Source of the DNA: Chthoniobacter flavus
Lineage (GTDB): Bacteria; Verrucomicrobiota; Verrucomicrobiia; Chthoniobacterales; Chthoniobacteraceae
Assembly: GCA_945861435.1 (NCBI GenBank)
Contig: CAMAUX010000028.1
Location: forward strand, 1-64,000
Length of the DNA stretch: 64,000 nt
Direction of reading: 5' to 3'
The notes under the pieces are model-generated. The model saw only the letters and a program-made list of their open reading frames with translations. It was not told the origin of the DNA and made no database searches. Made by a program: the position numbers and the translations under genes. How positions within the stretch are numbered: position 1 is the first letter of the stretch; every line of letters begins with the position of its first letter. Below, piece by piece: positions 46,401-61,400 of this stretch.

Positions 46401-49400
46401 GACTTCGGGCCTGCTCCCGGCAGGCAGCGGTGGCGTCTATGATTTCGATGACACCGTTGGTCCGAACGTGGACGGGCATGGTTCTTTTCAGGTGCACAAT
46501 GCTTCCGGTGCGCAGACGATTTTTGCTTGGAACATGCACCGGAATGCGGGGCCGCCGGAAATCGGGTTCGGGAATCAGCCCACGGGAAGCCCGGACTGGA
46601 CGAGTTCGACGGCCCTTGGGGCGGTGGGATGGAAGCTGCAGATTTACGTCGATTCTGTGGCGTTGCCGCCGACGTTCGCGCTCACGGAAGACGTTGCAGG
46701 CAACCTGACTTTTGCAGGCACGCCCTTCGCTGATTTGGATAGCACCAGCCTGACGGTGACCCTGAGCGTGACTGACGGGACGATCACGGGCAACACAGGC
46801 ACCGGCGTCACCGTTGGAGGGACGAATACGGCGCGTACTTTCACCGGGACGATCGCGGATCTGAACACGTATTTCACGACGTCGGGGAAGATCACCTACA
46901 AGAGCGTAGACAACAACGTGACGAGTCGGACGCTGACGGTGACGGTTTCCGACGGCACCGCCTCCTCAAGCACCACCAGCACGGTGAATTTCACGCCGGT
47001 GAACGATGCGCCGACGGTGGTGGCGCCTGCCACCTTCGCTGTGACCGAGGATGTGGCGGGTAACCTGCGGTACACCGGCACGCCGTTCGCGGACGTCGAC
47101 AGCACCAGCCTGACGGTGACGCTGAGCGTGAGCGATGGCACGATCGCAGGGAACGCCGCCACGGGGATCACGGTGGGCGGGACGGCCACGGCGCGCACCT
47201 TTAGCGGAGCGGTCTCGGACCTGAACACGTATTTCACGACGGCGGGGAAGATCACCTACCAAGGCGCGCGGGACAACACGGCGAACCGCACGCTGACGAC
47301 CACGGTGAGCGATGGGGCGCTTTTGGCGAGTGCGATGAGTACGATGAGCTTCACTGCGGTGAACGACGCGCCGCGCTTCACCGGAGTCCTTTTCGGCGAA
47401 AGTTTCGACGCCATCATCGGGGTCAGCGACGGCGTACAGTTGAACAACTCTCATCCGCTGCAGGCCGGCGCCACCCTGGCCAACTGGACGCGCACCGGCA
47501 CCAACGCCTTCCATTCCGTGGGGCGCGGGGTGGCGGGCGGGACGGACCTCGCGCTGATGATCTGGTTCAACAATGTGGCCGCCACCACGACCGCGATCGC
47601 TGCAAACGTCAGCGGGGTGACTTACACCGTCGCCTTTGAACTGGCTCCGGCCGTTTACAAGTTTGCCAGCGAACAAACCACTTCGGTCGACCGGTTCAGA
47701 GTTCAGATCGTGAACCAGTCCGCCACGGTGCTGCAGGATTACCAGGTTGCGGCCGGGCAATACGCCGCCGACTACACTTTCACCCCTCAGAGCTTCACCT
47801 ACACCGGCGACGGGAGTGGAAGCGTGTACGTGAAAATCCAGAGCCTTGATCAGACGAGCAGTCACTTCTCCGGGGCGATCGACAACCTCTCAATCACCGG
47901 CGGCTCCGGATCGGTGGGCGCCGCGACTTACGTGGAAAATGCGCCGGCCACCCCCATCTCCCCGTATCTGATCCTGACCGATGCCGATGATTCCCTGCTC
48001 GCCGGGGCGAGCGTGACGATTGCCGCTGGCCTGACACAGGGCGACGCTCTCTCGATTGCCAACGGCAGTCTGCTGGGCGGGGTGACGGCATCTTTCAGCA
48101 GCGGGGTCCTGACCCTCACGGGCAGCGCGTCGGTGGCGAACTACCAAGCGATGTTGCGGGCGGTCGCTTTCAGCAGCACGAACGAGGTGCCCGACAGCCT
48201 GTCCGCGACGCGCACGATCACCTACCAGGTTGCCGACGCGAACGGATCCGGTGCGGCAAACGGGGCGCTCGGTGCGACCGCCAACGCGACGGTGACGGTC
48301 GTTGCGGTGAACGACTCTCCGGTGGTGGCGGCGAGTTCCCTCCCCTCCATTGTTGAAGACGTGACCGATGCCCTCAACACGGGCGCTCTGGTCTCCTCGC
48401 TGGTGACCAATTTCACGGACGCAGACACCGGTGCGGTGAAGGGCCTGGCGGTGACGGCGGCCGATACCAACAACGGCACTTGGTATTATTCGACCAACGC
48501 AGGCTCGACGTGGACGACGCTGACAGGAGTGAGCACCACGGCGGCGCGGCTGCTCAAGGGCGATGATACGTACTACAAGGTGCGGTTCGTGCCGAATGCC
48601 AATTACTACGGGGCGTCGACGATGACGTACCGCGCCTGGGATCAGACTAGCGGGACGGCGGGCGGCACGGCGGATGTCACGACCAATGGGGGGAGCACCG
48701 CGTATTCCAGCGCAACGGCAGTCGCGACGATCATGGTGACGGCGGTGAGTGACGCGCCGTCGCTGACTGCGATCAACATCACCGGGTCAGCGAACACCCC
48801 CCTGGGTTTCACCACGGAGAATTTCTTCAGCGCCTATTCCGATCCCGATGGTCAGTCGCTGGCGGGCATCAAGGTGACCTCCCTGCCAGCGACCGGATCG
48901 CTGCAGCTTTTCGGAGTGCCCGTGACGCTCAACCAAGTCATTCCCGCGAAGCAGTTGGGGAATCTGACTTATGTGCCGGGAACGAATGAGGTCGGATCTA
49001 AAACCTTCACGATTCAGGCTTCAGACGGTGCCACCCTGTCGTCCGCACTGACCGTCACCATGACGCTGGCGCCCACGTGGAATCAGGGCAGCGGCAACTG
49101 GGACCTTTCGAGCGCCAACTGGTCGGGCACCACATGGACGAATGGCAGCGCTGCGTTCATTGGGGGCACTGCTGGCAGCACCATCACCCTCTCCACGGCG
49201 GGCATTTCGGCGGCATCGCTCACTTTCAATGTGACGGGCGATACGATCGCGGCGAGCGGCGGAAACATCCTCACCCTGACCGGCACCCCTTTCGTTTCCG
49301 TGGGCACCGGTCTTCTGGCGACGATCAGCGCTCCGATCGCGGGAACGGCGGGGCTGAAGAAGTCAGGCGAGGGTTCCCTGCTCCTGACGGCGTCGGGCAA

Positions 49401-52400
49401 CACTTTCACTGGAACCACGGCGGTGTCGGCCGGCACGCTGAGGCTGGTGGGCACGCAGGCCAGTACGGTGTACACGGTCAGCGGGGGCGCGTTGCAGGTG
49501 GATGCGGGGGCTGGCGGCGTCCTGCCTTCGACCGCAAGCCTGACTCTCGGCACCGGATTTGATGGGGCGCGCGGATCCTTTATTTACGACAACTTGGGAG
49601 CGACGGCAGCGAGGACGCAGACTCTGGCGTCGCTCACCACTGTGCTTGCATTGGCGAGCGAAAATATCGTGCAGGTTTCGCGCTCTGCAGCCCAGCCGGT
49701 CAGCCTGATCTTCACGACACTTTCGGCCAATGCGACAGAATGCGGTAATATCGTGAATTTCGTCACCACCGACACTGCCGGTGGCGGGTTGAATGGCACC
49801 GACTACAAAATCGTTTTGGGCAACCAGACGGGGTTCAAGATTGCCAACCAGAACGCCTATTTTAATGGCAGCGACTTCGCGGTCTACGACACGAGCGCAG
49901 GCACGGGGCTGAGCGGTTTCGTGCGCGGCATCAAATACGGTGTGGATGCAGGAACTGCCACGAGCGCGGGCGGGACTTCCTTTGCGGCCACCACGGCACA
50001 GGAGATCACCGGATCCATCACCGCCCAGCCCACCGTCTCGCTCTCCTCAGGCACCATTAACGGCAGTCTGAAGATTGTGGGGCTCAGCAATCTGACGATG
50101 CTTGCAGGAGCAACACTGACCATTTCGCAGGCGGGCAACACGGGCGCGGGCGGGCTGCTGAAGACGGGGGGTGGCCGGTCGACGCTGAGTGGCGGAGCCG
50201 GCGTGACGATGAGTGCCGGACAGGCCGAGTTCCGTGTCGATGGGGCCACCGACATCCTCGACATCGCCATGCCGTTGAGCTGGGGCGGGACCACACGGCT
50301 CATGAAGTCCGGGGCCGGAACGCTCATCATGAGCAGCGGCACGATTCCGTTCACGGACAGCCGCAATTATATGTCCGTCACTGCCGGGACTTGGGAGATC
50401 GGAGGCAGCGCGGTCTTGAACAGCGGCACCGCGGCGACGCCGATCATCACCGGGACCGGCGCGCTCTTCCGTTATAACTCGACCTCGACCAGTACGGTGG
50501 GCGGGCCCATTTCCGGCTTGGGTGGAGTGACGGCTGCCGGCTCGGGAACGCTGATATTAAAAGGCACCAACACCTACACAGGTGGCACCACGATCACGGG
50601 TGGCGTGCTCCAATTGGGGGCGGGCGGTGCGACTGGCTCCGTCGTTGGCAACATTACGAACAGCGGGGCCCTGCTTTTCAACCGTGCCGATAATTACTCC
50701 TTCACCGGGGCGATTTCGGGGACAGGGAGTGTCACCCAAAACGGGACCGGGATTTTGAGTCTGGTGGGCCAGAACGCCTTTACCGGGGTTCTCACGGTCA
50801 ACTCCGGTGCATTGGCGGCGGGGAGTCCCAAGGCCTTCGGAAGGACCAGCCGCCTTGTGATCGCCAGCGGCGCCACGGTCGTTTTGAACGGCAACACCGT
50901 GGTGGTTGATGCCTTGCGGATCAACGGGGTGGACAAGCCGTTGGGAACCTACAGTGCTTCGACGGATCCCGGCTCTCTATCGGGTTCGGGTTCGATTGTC
51001 GTGGGCACCGCTCCCACCGTGAACGCGCTGGCGACTCTTTCCGTTTCGGAGGATGTGGCCACCGACATCGTGTTCACCGACACGCCTTTCACGGCCGCTT
51101 CCGGTGCGACGCTGACCGTGACCCTCAGTGTCAGCGACGGTGTGATCACGGGGAACTCCGGCACGGGCGTCACCGTGGGGGGCACGGCGACCTCGCGGAC
51201 CTTCCAGGGATCGGCGGCGGCCTTGAACGCCTATTTCACGACGGCAGGGAAGGTGACCTATCAGGGGCCTTTGAATGGTTCAGCGAACCAGGCGCTGACG
51301 ACGACCGTTACCGACGGCAGCCTCTCTGCGAGCACGACCTCCGCGATCACGATCGCCCCGGTCAACGACGCGCCAACTCTGCTCTTGAGCGGCGGGCTTT
51401 CGGCGACGGGCGGCACGCAGACGACTGCCAACGGCTACACAATTCACACGTTCACGGCGGATGGGACGTTTACGTACAGCGGCCCCGGTGTGGTCGAGGT
51501 GCTCGTCGTTGCGGGCGGCGGTGGCGGGAGTGATGGGGGCGGTGGCGGTGGCGGTGGAATGATTTCCACCACTCTAACGTTAGCCGGTGGAACCTACCCG
51601 GTGACCGTCGGGGCGGGCGGCGTGGGCGGCCCTAACAACGGAGCAGGCACCAATGGCGGAAACTCCGTGTTTTCCACCGTGGTCGCGACGGGCGGTGGAG
51701 CGGGCGGGCAGTTCCAGAATTCACCGGCGGCCAAGTTGGGAGGAAGCGGCGGCGGCGGCGGCGCCAATGATGGCTTCGGAGCCTACCCCGGAGCTGCGGG
51801 CGTGGCTGGGCAGGGCAATCGGGGCGGGGATGGCTTCGCGTCGGGTTACAAAGGCGGCGGGGGCGGCGGCGCCGGGACCAGTGGAGCGAATGCGACCAGC
51901 ACGGTGGCCGGTAAAGGCGGCGATGGTCTCGCATCGGCCATTTCGGGAACGTTGACCTATTACGCCGGCGGCGGCGGCGGCGGAGTCTACGCTGGGACCC
52001 GTGGGCTGGGTGGATTGGGCGGCGGTGGAAACGGGGGCGGCACTGCGAATGATGCGACGGCGGGGGTGCCTAATACGGGAGGCGGTGGTGGTGGCGGCGA
52101 CACGGATAGTCGTGCCGTCGGTGGCGCTCCGACCGCCGCAGGCTCCGGAATTGTGATCGTCCGCTACCTCGCGAATGCGATCAATTATGTGGATACCGCG
52201 GCGGCAGACTCTTTTGCGGCCGTGACGGGCGCTCTGAGCGGGACCGACCCGGATGCGGGCACGACGCTGTCCTACGGTATCACCGGGGGGACCGCGGCGA
52301 GCGGCGTGGTCAGCAAGGTCGGGACCTATGGCACTCTGGAAGTGACGGTGGCGAGTGGCGCGTACACCTTCACCCCGAACGCAACGGCGATCAACGCTCT

Positions 52401-55400
52401 GAGCGCGGCGACGACGGAGACGTTTACGATGACCGTGAGCGACGGGACGGCGACGACCACGACCAACCTGACGATCAACCTGATGGCGGTGAACGACGCG
52501 CCGACGGTCGCAGCGCCGCAAAGCTTCGCTCTTACCGAGGATGCGGCGGGTAACTTGGTCTACACCGGCTCGCCCTTCGCCGATGTCGACAGCACCAGCC
52601 TGACGGTGACGCTGAGCGTGGATGATGGCACGATCATCGGGAATGTCGCCACGGGGATCACAGTCGGCGGGACGGCCGCGGCGCGCACCTTCAGCGGTGT
52701 GGTGTCGGCGCTGAACGCATACTTCACGACGGCGGGCAACGTGACTTATCAGGGCGCGCTGAACGACACGGTGAGCCGGACGCTGACGACGACGGTGAGC
52801 GATGGGTCGCTCTCGGCGGGCGCGACGAGCACGATCAACTTCACCCCGGTGAACGACGCGCCGACGGTGGTGGCGCCGTCCATCTTCGCCTTCACCGAGG
52901 ATGTGTCGGGCAACCTTACTTTCACCGGCACACCCTTTGCGGACATCGACAGCACCAGCCTGACAGTGACGCTGAGTGTCACCGACGGGATCATCACGGG
53001 AAATTCAGCCTACCCTGGGGTCACGGTCGGCGGGACGAACACGGCGCGCACCTTTAGCGGTGCGGTGTCGGACCTTAACACGTATTTCACGGCGGGGGCG
53101 AAGATCACCTACAAGGGCGCGCTGAACGACACGGTGAGCCGGACGCTGACGACGTTGGTGAGCGATGGGTCGCTCTCGGCGAGCGCGACGAGCACCATCA
53201 ACTTCACGGCGGTGAACGACGCGCCGACGGTCGCAGCGCCGCAAAGCTTCGCTCTTACCGAGGATGCGGCGGGTAACTTGGTCTACACCGAAACGCCCTT
53301 CGCCGATGTCGACAGCACCAGCCTCACGGTGACGCTGAGCGTGGATGATGGCACGATCATCGGGAATGTCGCCACGGGGATCACAGTCGGCGGGACGGCC
53401 ACGGCGCGCACCTTCAGCGGTGCGGTGTCGGCGCTGAACGCATACTTCACGACGGAGGGCAACGTGACTTATCAGGGTGCGCCGAACAACACGGTGAGCC
53501 GGACGCTGACGACGACGGTGAGCGATGGATCGCTCTCGGCAAGCGCGACGAGCACGATCAACTTCACCCCGGTGAACGACGCGCCGACGGTGGTGGCGCC
53601 GTCCATCTTCGCCTTCACCGAGGATGTGTCGGGCAACCTCGTCTATACCGGCACGCCCTTCGCGGACATCGACAGCACCAGCCTGACGGTGACGCTGAGC
53701 GTGGACGACGGCGTGATCTTCGCCAATGCAGCCGTCGGGATCACGGTGGGCGGGTCTACGACGGTGCGGACCTTTGCCGGAACGGTCTCCGCGTTGAACG
53801 CGTATTTCACGACGGCGGGGAATTTGTTCTATCAGGGTCTTCAGGACAGTTCGGCGAGCCGGACGCTGACGACGTTGGTGAGCGATGGGGCGCTTTCGGC
53901 GAGCGCTTCGAGCACCATCAACTTCACGGCGGCAAACGACGCGCCGATGGCGGCGAACAGCACGCTGCCGACAATCGCTGAAGACGTGGAGAATGTCGCC
54001 AATCCCGGAACGCTCGTGTCGGCGCTGGTGGGTAATTTCACGGATACGGACGCCGGAGCGGTGAAGGGGATCGCGGTGACGGCGGTGGATAACACCCATG
54101 GCACTTGGTATTATTCGCGGAATGGGGGCACGACATGGACGCCGATGGCGGGTGCGGTCGTTGCGGATCAGGCTGGGTTGATCGGCGTTGATTTCACCTC
54201 CAACGCGGGAACTATCCCGCTGATGACCGGTGCCGCGGCGATCGGTTCGGCGGGGGACACGTGGAATTACCTCCGCTTCACCAATGATTGGTCCACCTGG
54301 AATTCGAGCACCAACCCCGTCCCTGTGGCGTTGGTGAACACGACCGGGCAACCCACCGGTGCAACCGTCTCTTATCCTGACGGAGACAGGGGCCTCTACT
54401 TCTACGCCGAGACGGCAGGCAATGCGAATGTCCTCAACGCCGGAGCCATCGGAGCTTGGAGTGGAGGCCCGGGTAATATCCCGGTGCAGGTGGCTGGATT
54501 GCAGCCGGGAACTTATGACGTTTACTCCTACGGCAGTAACTGGGTCACCTTCTCGGTCAACGGGTCCGCGCCTGTGACGTTGGACGGCACTTCAACCTCC
54601 AGCACTCAGGAGTGGGTTGCGCAAAAGACTTACGTGCTCACACAGGCCGTGGTCGGCCAGAATGGACTGCTGCGATTCGTGCTTTCCGGAAACGGCCGAT
54701 TCGGCGGATTCCAGATCCAGGGTGCAGGCATTCCCGGGAGCCCGGGCAAGGCGCTGCTCCTGAGGGGCGATGACATGCTCACGAAGGTGCGCTTCGTGCC
54801 GAATGCGAATTACAACGGCGCGGCGACGATGACGTACCGGGCATGGGACCAGACCAGCGGAGCGCCGGCCGAGCCCAGTGGTCTCCTCGCTTCGCTCAGC
54901 TTCGAAGGCAATTTGAGTGACGGCTCGGACTCGGGTTTGAGATCGGGCACGTGGTCGGGCGAAAGCACGGGAAGCTTGGTGGCGGATTCCCCGGGAAGTG
55001 GCGTGGGTGCGGGGACGCGTTCGGCGCTCTTTAATGGCACCACGGACCGGATCGATTTGGCCAACGGCGCGGCGTTGAACATGGACGACGGGGTGCCGTT
55101 CTCGATGGCTGCATGGATCAAGACGGACTTCAGCGACGGGCAGCGCGTCATTCTGGCCAAGTCGTCCGGGGCTTTTGGGAATAATCCGGCCCTGTTTGTC
55201 GACGACGATGGGAAGCTGCGCTTCGACAATTATTACGTCAACGAAGTGCACTCCAACACCACTGTCCGCACGGGCGAGTGGGTGCATGTCGCCGTCACCT
55301 ACGATGGCACCACCTACCGCCTCTACGTGAACGGGGTGGCTGACGGAGAGAAGCCCTTCAGCGGCAGCGATGAGGCCGGCGGCGGTTGGACGTTCTCCAT

Positions 55401-58400
55401 CGGACGCTCGTTGAACAACGACTTCCCGGGCGGGGCGTTCCAAGGCAACATCGATGAGATCCGTTTCTGGGGGAAGATGCTGTCTCCCACGGAAGTCGCG
55501 GCAGCTGCGGTCGGCGGAGGCGGCGCATCCGGTGTGGATGTCTCGGTGAACGGCGGCACCACGGCGTATTCGAGCAACACCGGAACGGCCACGATCACCG
55601 TCACGCCTGTGAACGACGCGCCGACGGCGGTGGCGCCTGCCGCCTTTGCTTTCACCGAGGATATCACGGGCAACCTAACCTTCACCGGCACACCCTTTGC
55701 CGACGTCGACAACACCAGCCTCACCGTGACGTTGAGTGTGAACGACGGAACTCTCACCGGGAACGCGGCCGTCGGGATCACGCTGGGCGGGACGGCGACG
55801 GTGCGGACCTTTGCCGGAACGGTCTCCGCGCTGAACGCGTATTTCACGACGGCGGGGAACATCACCTACCTCGGTGTCTCCAACAACACGGCAAGTCGTA
55901 CGTTGACGACGACGGTGAGCGATGGGGTGCTTACCGCGAGTGCGTTGAGTGTCATCAATTTCACGGCGGTGAATGACGCTCCGGTCATCGGTTCCTCTGT
56001 GGTGGCGCTGACCGGTGCGACTGAGGACACGCCCTTCCTCATCAACTATGCAGACCTGATGGCCGCTGCGCCGGTGCAAGTCACCATCCTCAGTGCCAGC
56101 ACCTCCTCCTCATACAATGCCGGGTATACCGGGGCAAAGACGATCGACGGGATCAAAGCCACGGCGAATAATGGATGGTACTCGAGCAGTAATGGATCGG
56201 ATACCAATCCCAAACTCACCCTTGATGTGGGATCGGCCTTGCCGGTGACACGTTACCGGATCTTCCACGAGAACGACTATAGCTTCAACCTCAGCCCCAA
56301 AGACTGGACCTTCGAGGGCTCCGCGGACGGTCAAATCTGGGTGGTTCTCGACACACGAGCCGGGCAGATGACGAGCAACCCCGGCACCACCGGGAACTTT
56401 GGCGGTTATGTGGACTTCGATTACGCGGCAACCACCCCGTACCGCTATTATCGGTTGAACATCACGGACTGGAACCGTGTGGGGACATCATCGTATTTGA
56501 GCCTCGCAGAAATTGAGTTGTACCGTTCGCCCGTGATGTTGGCGGACGCGGATGGGGATCCCCTGAGTTTCCGAATCGAATCCTTGAACTCCGGTGCTTT
56601 GGAAAAAGAGGTGAATGGAAGCTGGGTGGGGGCGGTCGCCGGGACGACGTTGGTGAGTGTCGGCGAGAGGTTGCGCTGGACTCCTGCGCTCAACGCGAAT
56701 GGTTCTTTGAACGCTTTCACGATCGCGGCATGGGATGGGAACCTCCTCTCTGCGGGGACGGCGCAGGTGACCGTGGCGGTGAGTCCCGCTAATGACGGGC
56801 CTTCGGTGGTGGCGCCTGCCACCTTCGCTTTCACCGAGGATGTGGCGGGTAACCTGACTTTCACCGGCACACCTTTCGCAGACATCGACAACACCAGCCT
56901 CACCGTGACGTTGAGCGTCAGCGATGGGATTCTCACAGGGAATGCGGCCGCTGGAATCACGGTGGGCGGTACGGCGACGGTGCGGACTTTTGCCGGCACG
57001 GTGTCGGCCTTGAACGCGTACTTCACGACGGCAGGGAATATCACCTATCAGGGCGTGCTGAACAACACGGCGAGCCGCACGCTGACGACGACAGTCGGCG
57101 ATGGAGTCCTGACTACAAGCGCTTCGAGCACCATCAACTTCACACCCGTGAACGATGCGCCCGTGCTGGCGACCCCAACGGTCCTCAACTACACGGACAC
57201 GTTGGCCGCGGACAGCTTCGCGCCCGCGACGGGCGTCCTCACAGGGTCCGACGTGGACGCGGGCTCGACGCTCACTTACGGAATCCAAAGCCCCCTCTCG
57301 GGGAGTCTGAGCTTTGGCGGTGCGCAGTATCTGACTCTGCCCACCAATGCTGCCTATGCGCTGGGCACGGGCGATTACACGGTCGAGACCTGGGCCAAGG
57401 TGAACGGCGGGAACAACTCCTTCTACGATGCGGGCGGTAATTTGAACAATGCGGGGGGATTCGCCTTCTGGATCAATGGCACGGCCCTCGGTGTGCGGCA
57501 TGCTGGCCAGAATGTCACCTGCACGATGCAGGATGCGTGGGTCGGCTCATGGCATCACTACGCGGCCGTGCGGATCGCGGGGGTGGTGACGATCTATGTG
57601 GACGGGGTCGCGCGGGTTTCCGGTAGCCGCCCCGAAGCGGTGACACAGCAGACCCCGTGGGTCGGTAAGATTTTCTACGGCTACAATATGATCGGGCTGA
57701 TGAGTGGCTTGCGGGTGGTGAAGGGCACCGGGTTGTACGCGGCAAACTTCAGCCCGACGACCGAGCCGCCGATGCCCGTGAACGGCACCATCCTCCTTTT
57801 GAATGTGGCCAGCAGCGGCCAGTTCCTTGCGGATTCCAGCAGCTTCAACGCCCAGGTGACGAACACGGGTGTCTCCTACAGCAGCACCGCACCCAGCGGT
57901 GCCACCGGGGCTCTCACGGTGTCCAATGGGGTCGTCACCAAGGTCGGCACCTACGGCACTCTGTCGGTCACGATGGCAAACGGCGCGTACACCTTCACGC
58001 CGAACGCAGCCGCGATCAACGCGCTGGCGGCGGATGCAGCGGAGACTTTCACCGTCGTGGTGGGCGATGGCGCCGCGGGCGGCAGTGCCAGTCTGGTGGT
58101 CAATCTCACGGCAGCGGACGATGCACCGCTCCCAATTGTGGCGCCGGTCGCCTTTGCGTTCACCGAGGATGTGGCAGGTGACCTCGCTTTCACGGGCACG
58201 CCTTTCGCCGATGTCGACAGCACCAACCTGACGGTGACGCTGAGCGTGAACGACGGCGTCATCACGGCCTCTGGTAACTTCGCCTTTGGAATCACGGTGG
58301 GCGGCACTCCCACCTCGACGACCTTTGCCGGCACGGTGTCCGCGTTGAACACCTACTTCACGACGACTGGAAAAATCACCTACCTGGGGGCGCCAAACAA

Positions 58401-61400
58401 CGCGCAGAGCCGGACACTGACGACGACGGTGAGCGACGGCGCGCATTCCGTGAGCGCCCTGAGCACGATCAACTTCACCCCGGTCAACGACGCGCCGACG
58501 GTGACGGCGCCGGCCACCTTCGCGGTGACCGAAGATGCGCTGCTCAGCCTCACCTACACGGGCACACCCTTCGCCGACGTCGACAACACCGAACTGACAG
58601 TCACCTTGAGCGTGAACGACGGCGTGATCACGGGCAACGCAGCCGTCGGGATCACCGTGGGCGGCACGTCGAAAGCGCGGACCTTTGCGGGGGCGGTGTC
58701 CGCGCTGAACCTGTATTTCACGACGTCCGGCAACATCACGTATCTGGGTGCGCAGGACAACACGCAGAGCCAGACGCTAACGACCTCGGTGAGCGATGGG
58801 TCGCTCTCAGCGAGCGCGACGAGCGCGATCAATTTCACGGCGGTGAACGACGCGCCGACCCTGGCTGCGCCGGCCTCCTTCGCGCTGATCGAGGATGTGG
58901 CGGGCAACTTGACCTACAACGGCACGCCCTTCGCCGATCCCGATAGCACGAACCTGAGCGTCCTCCTGAGCGTGGACGATGGCACGATCACAGGCAGCCC
59001 GGCGGCCGGTGTCACGGTCGGCGGCACGGCCACGGCGCGCACCTTTGCCGGGACGGTGTCCGCGTTGAACGCGTATTTCACGACGCCCGGGACGATCACC
59101 TACCTCGGTGCGCCCGACAACACGCAGAGCCGCACGCTGACGACGATGGTGAGCGATGGGTCGCTTTCAGCGATGATGACGAGCATTCTGAATTTCGCCC
59201 CGGTGAACGATCCGCCGGCGATCGTCACTGGCGGGCCCGTTGCCTACACGGAAAAGGGAGCCCCGAAGGCGGTGGATCCGGCGCTGGTGATCACGGATGC
59301 GGACGACGTGGAGTTGACCGGGGCGACGGTGAGGATCAGCCCGGTTGTTTTGGGAGACGTGATCGGGTTCACGGCGAACAATGGGATCACTGGAACCTAC
59401 AACGCCGACACGGGGACGCTGGTTTTCACAGGCACCGCGGCCCTCGCGGACTACCAGGCCGCCCTGCGCAGTGTCACCTACTCGAGCACGAGCAGCGATC
59501 CGACGACGCGCGGATCCCAGCCTTCGCGCAACGTGCGGTGGTCGGTGGTGGATGTGAATGCAAGCGGCGCGGGCAACGGTCCCCAGAACAGTGTGGGGGC
59601 GGGCGGCCAGAGCCTGTACCTGACCGGCACGCCCTACACGCTGAGCTGGAACGGCTACAACCCCTTCATCATTGAGAAGGATCTCGGCCAGAACTGGACC
59701 TTCGACGCCGAGTTCGCGATGGCCGGTTCGAACGATCTCAACACGGTCTTCTCTTACGGGATGTACACCGACGGCATCCTCATCCGCACCCTGCGCGAGG
59801 ACGCGCTTTACTACCTGCAGGGCGGGGAGTTCGGCTCCATCGACATCTTCGGAGGGACCACGACCAACGGCGCATTCGTGCCGGTCAAAATCCAATACAG
59901 CACGAGCGGCACCGTCGGCACTCTGAGCATCTACGCCGCCGGTGCCTTGGTGAAAACGATCACCGGCACCGCACCGCTTAATCCCGCGGACAAGACGATC
60001 CGCCTCGGCTCCGCGCACCACAGCGGTGGGGAGGGATTTGGTGGTCAGGTGCGCAACATCAAGATCAGCACGGGGACTGAGACCAGCGGCCAGATCAACA
60101 TCACGCCAGTGAACGATGCGCCAACGTTGACTGCGGTGGGCACACTCTCGGGAGCCTCGGAGGACGCGCCCTTCCCCATCGGCTATGGAATGCTCGCAGC
60201 GAAGGCCGATGCGGCGGATCCGGATGGCGATGCGTTGAGCTTCCTCATCGATACGGTGAGTTCTGGAACCTTGGAAAAGGGCGGCGGCAATTCATGGATG
60301 GAGGTCACTCCCGGTCAGACGCTGCTCAGTCCCGGCGAGTCTTTGCGATGGACGCCGGCGTCGAATGCGAACGGGACGCTGAATGCATTCACCGTCAGGG
60401 CGTGGGATGGCGTGCTGGCGTCGGCGAGCGCGGCCCAGGTCCGGGTGGTGGTTGCTCCGGCAAACGATCCGCCAATGGTGGTCGCCGGGCTTTCGGCAGT
60501 CGGTGGAACGCAGAGCGTCGCGGCCGGATATGCCGTTCATACATTCTCTGGCAGCGGCACCTTCACGCCGTCTGGCTCCGGTGTCGTAGAGGTGCTGGTC
60601 GTCGGCGGCGGTGGTGGTGGCGGCGGTTCTTTTGCCGGTGGCGGCGGTGGCGGCGGCGGTGTCCTTTCGAGTGTCACTTATGCTGTGACGGCCGGCGTCC
60701 CGGTGGAAGTCGTCGTGGGTGCTGGCGGGACAGGCGGCGCCTTCACGATCCGCGGCTCCAGTGGCGGTAACAGTCAGTTCGGTTCACTGGTCGCATCCGG
60801 CGGCGGCGGCGGTGGATCCTATGGTTCCAACATCGGCCTCAATGGGGGTTCCGGCGGTGGAGCCGGATGGCAGGGAACGGTGGGTTCGGGAGTGAGCGGC
60901 CAGGGGAATGCGGGCGGCACCTTTGGCACGGTCCCCAATAATCATGGCGGTGGTGGTGGTGGTGCCGGCGGCAGCCCGGACGACTCGGGTGTGGGCGGTG
61001 CCGGCGTTGCCAGTCCGATCGCAGGTTCGGATTCCTACTATGCCGGCGGCGGAGCGGCGGGAACGGACGACTTCAAGAGCCTCGCGGGTGGCGTGGGCGG
61101 TGGCGGTAATGGAGGCCATGGCAATCCGGGGCCCACGAGCGGCCTCGATGGAACGCCCAGCACCGGCGGTGGTGGTGGCGGCGGTGGCGGCCATTCGGCG
61201 GCTCCGGTCGGCGGTGCGGGTGGTTCCGGTATCGTGATCGTCCGCTATCGCACGAATTCCATCGTCTATGCGGATACCACCGCCAATGACACCTTCCTTG
61301 CGGCGACGGGAACCCTTGCTGCGACCGATGTGGACGAGGGCACCGTGCTGACGTATGGGCTGGCGTCACTCGCTTCCTCGGGAAGCCTTGATTTTGGGAC

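Noticed and set aside
45103-59000. Several minus-strand frames of 100-480 codons inside the giant gene
   Set aside because: They are antisense shadows of repeated coding DNA, with Arg/His-rich translations repeating along with the repeats.
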